From positions 4,751,850 through 4,815,849 of the forward strand of contig NZ_CP022584.1 in NCBI RefSeq assembly GCF_002240225.1: 64,000 nucleotides of DNA. The letters run 5' to 3'. This document shows positions 9,057 through 18,104 of the stretch, one piece after another (the first letter of the stretch is position 1; the number at the start of each line of letters is the position of its first letter). Source of the stretch: Paenibacillus physcomitrellae (GTDB taxonomy: Bacteria > Bacillota > Bacilli > Paenibacillales > Paenibacillaceae). Position numbers and translations under genes: made by a program. Below the pieces are notes generated by a model. That model ran no database searches. It had not been told where the DNA came from and worked only from the letters and a program-made list of their open reading frames with translations.

Positions 9057-9878
9057 ATGGACGGTAGAGACTGGGGAACCTTTCTCCTTCCCTATGAACA
9101 GACTGTGGAGGAACTGAAAGTTAAATTAAAAACCATGCGTTCGGAGCTTAAGAAACGGGAAGAATATGCACCAATCGAGTTTGTTACCGGCCGCGTGAAG
9201 AAGATTTCCAGCATTTTGGATAAAGCCAAGCGGCTGAACGTCTCGATGGAGGATTTGGAAACGGGCATTGAGGATATTGCCGGCATTCGGATCATGTGTC
9301 AATTCGTTGAGGATATCCGGCGCGTGGCCCAATATATTCGGAACCGTAAAGATTTGAAAGTGCTCTATGAGAAAGATTATATTACCAATTATAAGGAAAG
9401 CGGCTATCGCAGCTTCCATATGATCGTGGAATATCCGGTTCAGACTGCCTTCGGGCAGAAACCGGTGCTGGCCGAAATCCAGATTCGTACGCTTGCCATG
9501 AACTTCTGGGCGACCATCGAGCATTCGCTGAATTATAAATACCGGGACAGCCTGCCGGCGGATATGCGGCTTCGTTTGAAGAAGGCCGCTGAGGCTGCCT
9601 TTGTGCTGGATAATGAGATGTCGAGCATCCGGGAAGAAATATTAACCGCCCAGCGAAGCTTTGAAGACGACTCCAATTTGGTGTCTGATACGCTGAAGCT
9701 CATTCATCAGCTCTATTTCTATCATAAAATCAGCGAGGCGATTGACGCGCAGCGGAGATTTGACCAAATCTGGGAGCAGCGTGATCTCGCGGCCATGAAA
9801 GTGCTGCTGGACGAAGTGAAGCTTATCATTAAACAGGCCAAAAAAGATATCGATCCGGAGCTTGATGATGAAGTATGA
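9057..9878 (+). CDS. Small alarmone synthetase (RelQ/YjbM-type GTP pyrophosphokinase)
   Basis: A 273-residue protein with a single RelA/SpoT synthetase domain and no hydrolase, TGS or ACT domain. Typical motifs are GRVKKISSILDKAKR (GTP/ATP binding), DIAGIRIMCQFVEDI, YKESGYRSFHMIVEYP and AEIQIRTLAMNFWATIEH. The role is (p)ppGpp synthesis from ATP and GDP/GTP independently of the ribosome. Bacillus YjbM is about 210 residues, so this version has a longer alpha-helical C terminus (residues 200-273). AGGAGG precedes the ATG. Its 3' end overlaps the start of the DUF309 gene, suggesting coupled translation. Confidence 0.88.
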   Translation: MDGRDWGTFLLPYEQTVEELKVKLKTMRSELKKREEYAPIEFVTGRVKKISSILDKAKRLNVSMEDLETGIEDIAGIRIMCQFVEDIRRVAQYIRNRKDLKVLYEKDYITNYKESGYRSFHMIVEYPVQTAFGQKPVLAEIQIRTLAMNFWATIEHSLNYKYRDSLPADMRLRLKKAAEAAFVLDNEMSSIREEILTAQRSFEDDSNLVSDTLKLIHQLYFYHKISEAIDAQRRFDQIWEQRDLAAMKVLLDEVKLIIKQAKKDIDPELDDEV

Positions 9879-10335
9879 GGAGCTGTATCTGGCCTATCTG
9901 ATCTACTTCAACCGGGACCGGGATTATTTTGAATGCCATGAAGTGTTGGAAGAGCTTTGGCTGGCCCGGGGCAGTGATCCTTTATATAAAGGATTGCTGC
10001 AGGTTGCGGTCGGGCTGTTCCATTTTCGGGACGGCAATGTGGCGGGCAGTCTGAAAATGATGCGCTCCGCCGCTGCCAAACTGGCCGGTTATCCACCGGA
10101 CAGTTTGGGCATTAAGCTGGGAAAGCTGCGCGATGAGCTTGAAGTTTATGTGAAGCGGCTCTCCGATTATCAAGAGCAGCCGTTTGATTATTATGATTTG
10201 ACGATTGAAATCAGTGATCCTGAGCTGGCTAAGGCTGTGGAGCAGGCTTCGCCGCTGGTGAAAGCGAACGTGCCCTTACAGCTTAAGCGGCAGAGGGGTC
10301 CTAAACATGAACTGCGAGGAAAAGACCGTACCTAG
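9868..10335 (+). CDS. DUF309 family protein
   Basis: A 155-residue helical protein with the DUF309 signature FNRDRDYFECHEVLEELW near the N terminus, followed by LYKGLLQVAVGLFHFRDGN. The His-Glu pair in ECHEVLEELW is the family hallmark; biochemical function is not established. GGAG (9857-9860) lies 7 bases before the ATG used here, inside the end of the alarmone synthetase gene; in-frame TTG and ATG codons 3 and 6 bases earlier are alternatives. A terminator overlaps the stop. Confidence 0.82.
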   Translation: MKYEELYLAYLIYFNRDRDYFECHEVLEELWLARGSDPLYKGLLQVAVGLFHFRDGNVAGSLKMMRSAAAKLAGYPPDSLGIKLGKLRDELEVYVKRLSDYQEQPFDYYDLTIEISDPELAKAVEQASPLVKANVPLQLKRQRGPKHELRGKDRT

Positions 10336-10363
10336 AGGGGAACTCCGGGTACGGCATTTTTTC
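10326..10363 (+). terminator. Rho-independent terminator after DUF309 gene
   Basis: CCGTACC (10326-10332) pairs with GGTACGG (10348-10354), followed by CATTTTTTCC. The stem begins inside the last codons of the DUF309 gene. Confidence 0.75.
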
Positions 10364-10417
10364 CTTGTGGGGGATTTTGAATCGGCAATCGATTTTGTCA
10401 GGTGAAAGGGTGTCACT

Positions 10418-12037
10418 ATGAGCGTTACGCTTCCTCCACTTTTCTTGGAGCGAATGCAGACTTTACTCGGGGAAGAATACCCGGATTTTGCTGCTTCTTA
10501 CGATCATCCCCGGTATGCGGGAATCAGAATCAATACGTTAAAAATCAGTCCGGAGGCATTTGCCAAGCTGACTCCTTTTGAGTTAAAGCCCGTACCCTGG
10601 TGCGAAACCGGCTACTATATCGAAGAAGGACGGAAGCCCGGCAAACATCCTTATTATCATGCGGGCCTTTATTATATTCAGGAGCCCAGTGCAATGGCTC
10701 CAGCAGAAGCGCTGGATGTACAGCCGGGAGACCGGGTGCTTGATCTGTGCGCCGCTCCTGGCGGGAAATCCACGCAAATTGCCGCCAGGCTTCAGGGCCA
10801 AGGTGTGCTGGTCACGAATGACGTCAGCGAACTGCGAACGAAAGCATTGGCTAAAAATATGGAGCTTTATGGCGTTAAGAATGCCATCGTGCTGAATGAA
10901 AGCCCGGAACGTATTCTCCAGGCGTTCCCCGGCTATTTCAACAAAATTCTGATCGACGCCCCCTGTTCGGGAGAAGGCATGTTCCGCAAGGATGAAGATA
11001 TGGCCCGTCAATGGGAGAAGCACTCCGTCGAGGTTTGTTCTGTCATGCAGCGCGATATTTTGAAATCAGCAGCCGGTATGCTGGCACCGGGAGGAACGAT
11101 CGTCTATTCAACCTGCACCTTTGCACCGGAAGAAGATGAGGCCCAGATTGCCGAATTTCTGACCCGGCACCCGGATTTTGAAGTGGTTCCCCTGCCCGCG
11201 GAATGGGGACTGGCTAAAGGCCGTCCTGATTGGCTGCACCCGCCTTATATGAACGAGGAGCAGGACGTCTACACGGATGAAGCTGCAGCGCAAACGGGAG
11301 ATACCGGCCGGCTTTGGCCGCATCGCATTAAGGGTGAAGGCCACTTTGTGGCTGTTCTGCGGCATACGGGCCAACCAGTCCAGGCTCAGAATGCGGATCA
11401 GATACAAGCCCAGGATCAGGATCTGATTCAGGAAGATTCCTGGCTCCCGGTCAAACCAGTCGAACCCGCCAAGTTATCGAACCCGGCCAAGCCGGTCCAA
11501 TCAGGCAAGTCCAAAACGGGTAAAACGGATAAAGGCAAAGGCCGCGGCAAACGGCAGGAGTCCGGAGCCGCTGGCGTCATGCTGAACCAGGAGGAGCTGC
11601 TGGCCGCCTGGCGCCAGTTCGCCGGGCAAAACTTATCGGATAAGGCCGGAACGGCCGGTTATCCCGTTTTTTTCGGAACAAATCTTTATCTGTCACCGCT
11701 GGATCCGTATCGGCTAAACGGATTAAAAACCGTGAGACCCGGCTGGTATGTCGGTTCGGCCAAGAACGGCCGATTTGTGCCCGGACAGCCTCTAGCCGCG
11801 GCGTTACGTCCGGAGGAAAGCCTCAGAAGTGTCCGGTTATCTCTGGAGGATGGGGAAGCCGTCCGTTACTTGAAAGGGGAAACGCTGCAGGTTTCAGAGG
11901 ATCGTTTAAACTGCCTGAATGACAGCCAGCCGAAGGGATACGTTCTGGTTGGGATCGGCGATTATTCGCTGGGCTGGGCCAAATGGCAGGATGGGATGCT
12001 CAAGAACGAATATCCTGCTGGCTGGAGGTGGACTTAA
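10418..12037 (+). CDS. RsmF/NOL1-type rRNA cytosine-C5 methyltransferase (paralogue 1)
   Basis: A 539-residue SAM-dependent RNA m5C methyltransferase of the NOP2/Sun family. The SAM site is LDLCAAPGGKSTQIA; the two catalytic cysteines are in DAPCSGEGMFRKD (motif IV) and YSTCTF (motif VI). A C-terminal domain like that of RsmF (YebU) follows. Residues of about 345-390 are a Pro/Lys/Gln-rich, apparently disordered insert between the catalytic and C-terminal domains that the second paralogue has only in shorter form. Substrate is inferred to be 16S rRNA. It is followed closely by the pseudouridine synthase gene, forming an rRNA-modification operon. Confidence 0.88.
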   Translation: MSVTLPPLFLERMQTLLGEEYPDFAASYDHPRYAGIRINTLKISPEAFAKLTPFELKPVPWCETGYYIEEGRKPGKHPYYHAGLYYIQEPSAMAPAEALDVQPGDRVLDLCAAPGGKSTQIAARLQGQGVLVTNDVSELRTKALAKNMELYGVKNAIVLNESPERILQAFPGYFNKILIDAPCSGEGMFRKDEDMARQWEKHSVEVCSVMQRDILKSAAGMLAPGGTIVYSTCTFAPEEDEAQIAEFLTRHPDFEVVPLPAEWGLAKGRPDWLHPPYMNEEQDVYTDEAAAQTGDTGRLWPHRIKGEGHFVAVLRHTGQPVQAQNADQIQAQDQDLIQEDSWLPVKPVEPAKLSNPAKPVQSGKSKTGKTDKGKGRGKRQESGAAGVMLNQEELLAAWRQFAGQNLSDKAGTAGYPVFFGTNLYLSPLDPYRLNGLKTVRPGWYVGSAKNGRFVPGQPLAAALRPEESLRSVRLSLEDGEAVRYLKGETLQVSEDRLNCLNDSQPKGYVLVGIGDYSLGWAKWQDGMLKNEYPAGWRWT

Positions 12038-12038
12038 T

Positions 12039-12794
12039 ATGGAAAAAGGAAAAAAGACAATCAGACTGGATAAAATGCTGGGCCATATCGGCGTTGCCTC
12101 CCGTGCGGAGATTAAGAAGATGGTTAAGCAGGGGCGGATCACCGTTGATGGTGTAAAGGTCAAAGACAGCGGCCTGCAGGTGAATCCGGAAGAAAGCAGG
12201 GTCGAGGTCGACGGGGAGACGGTTCTATACCGCAAATATGTCTACCTGATGCTGCATAAGCCTGCGGGTGTGGTATCGGCAACAGAAGACAATCGGGATA
12301 AAACGGTGATCGATCTGCTGCCGGAAGAATACCGTGCGTTCTCGCCGTTCCCGGTCGGCAGGCTGGACAAGGATACGGAAGGACTGCTGCTGCTGACTAA
12401 TGACGGAGCACTTTCGCATGAGCTGCTCTCTCCCCGGAAGCACGTTCCCAAAACCTATGAGGCTGACGTAGCTGGTGAAATTGGCGACAGCCACAAACAG
12501 CGCTTTGCGGCGGGCGTAGAACTGGATGACGGCTACCTGACCAAACCTGCCGAGCTCCAAGTGCTGGAGTATTATGAGAAGGACGGACAAAGCTGCAGCC
12601 GAATTTCATTGACCATTGTGGAAGGGAAGTTTCATCAGGTCAAACGGATGTTTGAAGCGGTAGGCTCCAAAGTACATTATTTGAAAAGAGTCAGCATGGG
12701 GACGCTGATGCTCGATCCTGATCTGCCTATAGGGGCGTTTCGTGCATTAACGGAGGAAGAATTGAACCGGCTGCAGAATATTCATCAGAAATAG
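12039..12794 (+). CDS. RsuA/RluB-family pseudouridine synthase
   Basis: A 251-residue protein with an N-terminal S4 RNA-binding domain (IRLDKMLGHIGVASRAEIKKMVKQGRI) and the RsuA-type catalytic domain with GRLDKDTEGLLLLTNDG, which contains the catalytic Asp. The length is close to E. coli RsuA (16S Psi516) and shorter than RluB, but the target cannot be fixed from sequence. GGAGG lies about 10 bases before the ATG. The start is only 1 base after the preceding methyltransferase stop, so they are co-transcribed. Confidence 0.9.
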   Translation: MEKGKKTIRLDKMLGHIGVASRAEIKKMVKQGRITVDGVKVKDSGLQVNPEESRVEVDGETVLYRKYVYLMLHKPAGVVSATEDNRDKTVIDLLPEEYRAFSPFPVGRLDKDTEGLLLLTNDGALSHELLSPRKHVPKTYEADVAGEIGDSHKQRFAAGVELDDGYLTKPAELQVLEYYEKDGQSCSRISLTIVEGKFHQVKRMFEAVGSKVHYLKRVSMGTLMLDPDLPIGAFRALTEEELNRLQNIHQK

Positions 12795-12848
12795 AAGTCA
12801 GAAATAAAAGTTAGAAAGAGAAATCAGAAATAGATAAGGAGTGAAAAG

Positions 12849-13667
12849 ATGAATTACCAACTGATTGCGCTTGACGTAGACGGCACACTGCTGACGGATG
12901 ATCATAAACTGACAGACGAGACAGCGGAGGTGATTCGGGCTGTGGCCGCGACGGGCGTTGAAATCGTCCTTTGCACAGGCCGTGCGCCGCAAAGCTCTAT
13001 CCCTTACATGCAGTCTCTGGGCCTGGAAGGCTCCATTATCACGCACAACGGAGCTGCTACCGTAGGGGTGAAAGGGGACACTTACACGGTTATCCACGAG
13101 TTTCCGCTTGATTTGAACGGACTGCAGCCCTATTTCGATTATTGCCGGGAGAATGGTGTCCACTTTGATGTGAATACAACCTTCAAGCTGTATGTTCCGG
13201 GAGCAGATCAGCTGGAACAGGACGTGCTGGATATGTACCGGCAGTTTCTGATTACGCCCAAGAACCTGCCGCCTTTGAGCGAGTTTACTGAGCCCGTCGT
13301 TAAAGTTACAGCAGCGGGCAGCAAAGAATTTATGGATAAAGTCGAGGCGGACTGGAGCTTGTGGGAACAGCCGTTTAATATGCTGCGCAGCGGCGATTAT
13401 TTCGTGGATCTTATGCACAAGCAGTCCTCTAAGGGAGCGGCCTTGCAGCAGTTAGCGGAGAAGAGAGGGATTGCCCGCGAGAATATTATGGCTATTGGCA
13501 ATTACTATAATGACCTTTCGATGCTGACTTACGCTGGGCTTGGCATTGCCATGGACAATTCACCGCTGGAGGTTAAAGCGGCAGCGGATGACGTAACCGT
13601 GTCCAATAATGAGGATGGCGTCAAAGCCGCACTGGAGAAATATTGTCTGAACAAGGCGGTTCTTTAA
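12849..13667 (+). CDS. Cof-type HAD-IIB family phosphatase
   Basis: A 272-residue HAD hydrolase. Motif I is LDVDGTLLTDD (nucleophile and acid Asp), motif II is CTGR, and the Lys of motif III is in SSKGAALQQLAEKRGI. Motif IV reads GNYYNDLSML instead of the usual GDxxND: the first acidic residue is Asn, while the second Asp is kept. The C2b cap lies between residues 85 and 190. Such enzymes dephosphorylate sugar phosphates, flavin precursors or PLP; no specific substrate can be given. AAGGAG precedes the ATG. It ends the operon, before a strong terminator. Confidence 0.88.
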   Translation: MNYQLIALDVDGTLLTDDHKLTDETAEVIRAVAATGVEIVLCTGRAPQSSIPYMQSLGLEGSIITHNGAATVGVKGDTYTVIHEFPLDLNGLQPYFDYCRENGVHFDVNTTFKLYVPGADQLEQDVLDMYRQFLITPKNLPPLSEFTEPVVKVTAAGSKEFMDKVEADWSLWEQPFNMLRSGDYFVDLMHKQSSKGAALQQLAEKRGIARENIMAIGNYYNDLSMLTYAGLGIAMDNSPLEVKAAADDVTVSNNEDGVKAALEKYCLNKAVL

Positions 13668-13687
13668 ACATAAGAAAAAGAAAAAAA

Positions 13688-13730
13688 GCAAAGAGACCTC
13701 GATCATACGGATCGGTCTCTTTGCTTTTTT
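13688..13730 (+). terminator. Rho-independent terminator after HAD phosphatase
   Basis: GCAAAGAGACC (13688-13698) pairs with GGTCTCTTTGC (13714-13724), followed by six T. The upstream A-run makes it potentially bidirectional for the small minus-strand gene beyond it. Confidence 0.9.
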
Positions 13731-13776
13731 GTATACCTGTAGCGGGGTTCAAGTTAACCCAGCAGAAAGGTAACCG

Positions 13777-13872
13777 TTAAATGAGGAAAGTTCTCGAAAT
13801 AATAACCAGCAAAATGAACAAAACCAGAATTGCGCCTGTCGAAGTCCAGCCTCCGCCATAGACAGCACCCAT
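13777..13872 (-). CDS. YjcZ-family sporulation micro-protein
   Basis: A 31-residue product: a short Gly-rich head (MGAVYGGGWTSTG) followed by a hydrophobic helix (AILVLFILLVIISRTFLI). This Gly/Tyr head plus LVLFILLVI-type helix is the hallmark of the YjcZ family of small sporulation-associated membrane proteins. A clear AAGGGAGG lies about 9 bases before the ATG. It is shorter than usual gene-finding cut-offs. The family assignment rests on pattern recognition; expression during sporulation is inferred from the family. Confidence 0.8.
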   Translation of the reverse strand: MGAVYGGGWTSTGAILVLFILLVIISRTFLI

Positions 13873-13990
13873 AGTTAATTCCTCCCTTTAGGTGATTCCG
13901 CCTGATTGCTGCGGTATGGGATATTGTATGAAGCGGGGGATAAATAGGAAGGGCGAAAGCCCGGAAGTGTGTCATTTATTTATTTTCTTC

Positions 13991-15424
13991 TTATTTGCCG
14001 GTCTGTCTCAAGCCTTTGGGATAATGATTTTTGAGCTGACCGCCGCTGCATTTGCCAAACCCGATCGGGAAGCCGTCTATCATAACAAGTGTCCAGCCTT
14101 GTAAGGACGGTTCAACGGCCAAAACCTCACCGCGCAGATAGGCCGCAATCTCGGCGGAATCTGCAGCGAAATCGACGGAGCTGACCGCTTGTTCACGGGA
14201 TAAGGCAAGCGCCAGAGCATGGTCGGGTTCAAAGCGGCCCTTTCGGGAGACGCCCAGCCGGAGACCTGCCCGCGGGATTTTTAAGCCTTTCAGGAGGTCC
14301 GGCGTGAGCTGCAGTTCCTTGCCCCGGGGAAGCAGGTACAGAGCTTCGCCAAATGCTACCAGCCTGTCCTCATCGACTCGAAAACCGGTGGTCTGCTCCT
14401 TGAGCCAGCTCAGACAAGTTTGAACGGCTTGCATTTCTTCGTTTCCTTTGACAGCAGTCCCTTTAACTCTGGCACTGCGGGAGGATTTTGAGGATTTGCC
14501 GGGAAAGCTTGTGCTGTTTAGGTTGCCTGGGCTGTTATCCGAAAATGGCTGGTCCCCCGGATCGGTGTCAGCACGGCGGAGCAGCGCGACATAATGGCCT
14601 TCGCCAGCCTGCTGGTGCGGCCAGATTCTTTTCTCCTCCAGCAGTTCCATGAACGGGTATTGAGCCAGGAGCCAGCGCATGTTCTCCTCATTCTCGGACC
14701 GGTTGAACGTGCAGGTAGAATATGCCATCGTTCCGCCGGGCTTCAGCATTTTGACGGCATCGTGCAGAATGTCTCTTTGTCTGGCGGCACAAAGCTCTAC
14801 CGCTTCGGGCGACCATTCCTCCACAGCTCGTTCATCCTTGCGGAACATGCCCTCACCCGAGCAGGGCGCATCCAGCATAATCCGGTCGAAGGCCAAGGGG
14901 AAACGGGCGGAAAGCTGATCCGGCGAAGCATTGGTGACAAGGGCGTTCTGGACGCCCATCCGTTCTATATTTTCGGCTAATATTTTAGCGCGGGCGGGAT
15001 GAATTTCGTTGGAGACGAGCAATCCTTCTCCCTGCATTTTGGCCGCAATCTGTGTAGATTTGCCGCCAGGCGCCGCAGCCAGATCGAGCACGGTTTCCCC
15101 GGGTTTCGGATCAAGCAGTTCGACGGCTGACATAGCGGAAGGCTCTTGAATATAATAGAGACCGGCAGCATGGTAAGGATGTTTACCTGGCCGTTTATCC
15201 TCAGGATAATAGAATCCGTCCGGACACCAGGAGACAGGCTTCAGACCGAATATTTGGTGAAGCGCTCTCATCATGGGGGAATCGTTTGTAACTTTCAGCG
15301 TGTTGACGCGCAGGCCGTAAAGACGTTCCGCCGAATAGCTGCTGAGAAACGTCTCGGCTTCCGTGGCCCCAAGCATTTGGATCATTTGATCCCGATAGGC
15401 GGTAGGCAGAGGTACAGATGGCAT
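13991..15424 (-). CDS. RsmF/NOL1-type rRNA cytosine-C5 methyltransferase (paralogue 2)
   Basis: A 477-residue paralogue of the methyltransferase at 10418-12037. It keeps LDLAAAPGGKSTQIA, DAPCSGEGMFRKDE and YSTCTFNRSENEE, so both catalytic cysteines are present, and shares long identical blocks such as AGLYYIQEPSAM. It has a Ser/Lys-rich linker near residues 300-330 and the same RsmF-like C-terminal domain. I chose the ATG preceded by AAAGGAAC; an upstream in-frame start at 15466 is possible. Two members of this family within 4 kb, in opposite orientation, suggest duplication and target divergence. Confidence 0.88.
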   Translation of the reverse strand: MPSVPLPTAYRDQMIQMLGATEAETFLSSYSAERLYGLRVNTLKVTNDSPMMRALHQIFGLKPVSWCPDGFYYPEDKRPGKHPYHAAGLYYIQEPSAMSAVELLDPKPGETVLDLAAAPGGKSTQIAAKMQGEGLLVSNEIHPARAKILAENIERMGVQNALVTNASPDQLSARFPLAFDRIMLDAPCSGEGMFRKDERAVEEWSPEAVELCAARQRDILHDAVKMLKPGGTMAYSTCTFNRSENEENMRWLLAQYPFMELLEEKRIWPHQQAGEGHYVALLRRADTDPGDQPFSDNSPGNLNSTSFPGKSSKSSRSARVKGTAVKGNEEMQAVQTCLSWLKEQTTGFRVDEDRLVAFGEALYLLPRGKELQLTPDLLKGLKIPRAGLRLGVSRKGRFEPDHALALALSREQAVSSVDFAADSAEIAAYLRGEVLAVEPSLQGWTLVMIDGFPIGFGKCSGGQLKNHYPKGLRQTGK

Positions 15425-15628
15425 GAAACAACAGTTCCTTTCACTAAAACTTCTGGCTTTGATCAATAAATTTAATCTCTCAGAAGTTTAACATAACGGG
15501 GCCTCATCTCAAAAGAGGGAATGACGTCTGGTTCCCGGCATGGCATAATGAAAGTAGAACACGAACACGAGGTTAAACGACTGAACCTGACCGATTACTT
15601 AATTAGGAAGTGAAAGGGGGACTATCCC

Positions 15629-16756
15629 TTGAAGCTGCTGCAAGCCTTGTTTTTTCCCCCGGAGCAACCGGGCGGTGTCTCCTCGATGATTCCTTATCTG
15701 CAGGAGCGTTTTACGCCTCCTCGATGGGAGATGGATTTGTTCTCCATTCCGAAACGCGTCCGCATGAAGGGCAGCGGGGAGGTTGCGTTTCAAACCTTCG
15801 ACTGGAAGGAATACGCTTCGAGTCCGATTGTGCAGAAATATGTCCAGACCTATTTGGATTATGTGTGGTGGACCAAGCTGCGGATCGATAAATCATACGA
15901 TGTCATTCATTCCCATCATCCGATTGTCGGTATGGCGATGAAAGACGTATTTCCAGATGTTCCCGTCATCCAGACCGTACACTCCAGTTATGAGCGGGAG
16001 CTGATCCTGAACGGACGGATTCAGGAGAACGGTCTCGAACATCGTTTTCTTGTCTCCCTTTACCGGGAACTGGAGCAACGCACAGACCGCCTCTTGACGG
16101 TGTCCCATTCTTTCCGCAATTATTTGGCTCCATATGTCGATAGACCTCAGGACATTACCGTAATTCCAAACGGTTATGATGAGAAGCGCTTTAAACCGGT
16201 AGCCCACGAAAATGAAGTGGCCCAGCTCGTCACCGTCTGCCGCCTTGTTCCGGCAAAAGGACTGGATATTTTGCTTCGCGCCTGCGCCGAATTGAAACAG
16301 AAAGGCCTTCCTTTTGTGCTGCATCTCATAGGGGATGGTCCGAGCCGGACAGAGTTAGAGAATATGGCCCAATCGCTGGGGATTTATGAGGAAACGATCT
16401 TCTATGGATACACGCTGCATCCGGAGGAGTTTATGCCTTTCTTTGATATCTTTGTTCTGCCATCCCGTGCAGAGGCCTTCGGCTCGGTATTTGCGGAAGC
16501 GGCATTGTGCTGTCTGGCGCTGGTGGGCAGTGAAGTCGGCGGCATTCCGGAGCAAATTGAGAATGGAGTCAACGGACTGCTGGTTCCTCCGGAGGATCCT
16601 GCCTCTTTGGCGCTTGCGCTGGAACAGCTGATCAATGATCCGGATTACCGCTACACTTTGGCCAGAGCTGCTTCCGAGCGGGCCAAATCCAAATATTCGC
16701 TTAACCGGGCCGTGCATGAACTGAAGAAGATGTATCTGGAAGTTAAGCCAGGCTAA
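15629..16756 (+). CDS. Glycosyltransferase family 4 (GT-B fold)
   Basis: A 375-residue GT-B glycosyltransferase. The N-terminal PPEQPGGVSSMI motif, the inner HSHHPIVGMAM segment and the C-terminal donor-site motif SRAEAFGSVFAEAALC (retaining E-x7-E pattern) followed by GSEVGGIPEQI are typical of GT4. The start is TTG with AAAGGGGG about 9 bases upstream. Acceptor and donor sugars are unknown; candidates include spore-coat or cell-surface glycan synthesis, but no glycan cluster surrounds it. It converges on the ykvI-like gene across a terminator. Confidence 0.87.
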   Translation: MKLLQALFFPPEQPGGVSSMIPYLQERFTPPRWEMDLFSIPKRVRMKGSGEVAFQTFDWKEYASSPIVQKYVQTYLDYVWWTKLRIDKSYDVIHSHHPIVGMAMKDVFPDVPVIQTVHSSYERELILNGRIQENGLEHRFLVSLYRELEQRTDRLLTVSHSFRNYLAPYVDRPQDITVIPNGYDEKRFKPVAHENEVAQLVTVCRLVPAKGLDILLRACAELKQKGLPFVLHLIGDGPSRTELENMAQSLGIYEETIFYGYTLHPEEFMPFFDIFVLPSRAEAFGSVFAEAALCCLALVGSEVGGIPEQIENGVNGLLVPPEDPASLALALEQLINDPDYRYTLARAASERAKSKYSLNRAVHELKKMYLEVKPG

Positions 16757-16788
16757 TGACTGTACTCTTAATATTATTGAAAAAAGCG

Positions 16789-16848
16789 AAGCCGGTCTGC
16801 CCGGTTGAACTGCCGTGCAGTCCAACTCGTGCGGCCGGCTTTTTTTTG
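16789..16848. terminator. Terminator between convergent glycosyltransferase and ykvI-like genes
   Basis: AAGCCGG near 16789 pairs with CCGGCTT ending near 16841, followed on the plus strand by a run of eight T; the minus-strand reading has the A-run at 16780 as T-tract. A second inner hairpin lies in the loop. Confidence 0.7.
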
Positions 16849-16882
16849 CTGAAGACGGTCCTTAATCCATCATCCATAATAC

Positions 16883-17932
16883 TTAACGTTTAGCCGTTAT
16901 ACGAGGACTGCGGTACAGCACCAGCATAGCGGCCCAAAACAGGCTGAAGACACCGAATACGGGGTACAGCACTGAAAGCAGCGAACTAAAGCCGATCTGG
17001 CTGGTCAAATAGCAGAAGCAGAGGATAATCAGCGAAAGCCAGCGTTCCGGTATATTCCACATCGTTCGGATCTGCAGGGAGACCCCGTAAATGTCAGCCA
17101 CAAACGTACTGAAGATTTCCAGAAAAATAAGAAGCACATACACGAGCTGGACAGCTGTTCCGAGCTGTACGGCAATGGTGCCCATCGGAATCTCGAACTG
17201 GACAATGCCGGGCATGTGGGCGGAGAGAGCAAAATGTCCGGCCATCAGCATAAACCCGATGCCTAAGCCGCCAAGAATGCCGCCCCAGACAATCACTTTG
17301 CGTTGTTTGATTTGGCTGCCGATCGGAACAAGCACCGCTTGAGCCATGGAGAGATTAAAAGCGCTGTAAATAAACGGGGAGGCCCACGTTTGCAATGGGC
17401 TGCTGTCCGTTTCAAGACTTAAGAACCGCTGGGCACCGGGAGTGCCGACCGTAGCGCTGATAATGATGATAGATAACGTAATCATCAGCGGGACAACAAT
17501 GGAGTTCAGCTGAAGAATTGCGTTCATGCCTTTGCCCAGCAGCAAGAAAGTGCCGATCAAGGTAATCCATAAGCCAAGCTGATAGGAAAGCCCCAAATGC
17601 TCCATAAACACGGAACCGGCCCCGGCCAGCATCACGCTGTTGACGCCCAGCAGCACGATAAGCGTAAACAGGCTGATCCACCAGCCTATTCTTCGTCCAA
17701 AGAGTTTACGGTTAAGATCCTCGTAAGAACTTGCGCCAATATCGTGGGCGAGCAGCATCATTTTGGTGCCCAGCCAGACGAACAATAGAGTAGCCACCAT
17801 GATGGTGATGACTCCCCATTTACCGTATTGCGTAAAGAACTGCAAAATTTCCCGGCCGGTTGCAAAACCTGCACCGACGATCGTGCCGATATAAGTAAAA
17901 GCAACTTGCAAAACTTTGGCGGCGTTCCTCAT
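16883..17932 (-). CDS. YkvI-family polytopic membrane protein (putative transporter)
   Basis: A 349-residue integral membrane protein with about ten hydrophobic helices. The N-terminal helix FTYIGTIVGAGFATGREILQFF has the unwound GxGFATGxE pattern seen in APC/LeuT-fold transporters, and it aligns by eye with Bacillus YkvI. The substrate is unknown. The ATG is preceded by GAGGAGG. It is a single gene, divergent from dedA. Confidence 0.82.
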   Translation of the reverse strand: MRNAAKVLQVAFTYIGTIVGAGFATGREILQFFTQYGKWGVITIMVATLLFVWLGTKMMLLAHDIGASSYEDLNRKLFGRRIGWWISLFTLIVLLGVNSVMLAGAGSVFMEHLGLSYQLGLWITLIGTFLLLGKGMNAILQLNSIVVPLMITLSIIIISATVGTPGAQRFLSLETDSSPLQTWASPFIYSAFNLSMAQAVLVPIGSQIKQRKVIVWGGILGGLGIGFMLMAGHFALSAHMPGIVQFEIPMGTIAVQLGTAVQLVYVLLIFLEIFSTFVADIYGVSLQIRTMWNIPERWLSLIILCFCYLTSQIGFSSLLSVLYPVFGVFSLFWAAMLVLYRSPRITAKR

Positions 17933-18104
17933 GGTTGTTCCTCCTCGAAAAGGACTGGCCGTTTCATGGCACAGGCATGCACGTTTAGTACAAGTTATGT
18001 TCCAGCAGGGCTGGACATGACTTCTGCCTGTCCTTTTTGCAAAGCGAATTCAAAAAGGATTAAAATGACTTAGGGTTCTCCACATAGAAAGAGAGGGATT
18101 TCCA

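Noticed and set aside
15548..15613. 21-codon ORF (MKVEHEHEVKRLNLTDYLIRK) before the glycosyltransferase
   Set aside because: There is no ribosome-binding site and the sequence has no recognisable features; kept out as chance.
17993..18052. Hairpin GGACA / TGTCC followed by TTTTTG upstream of dedA
   Set aside because: There is no plus-strand gene upstream for it to terminate, and the stem is short.
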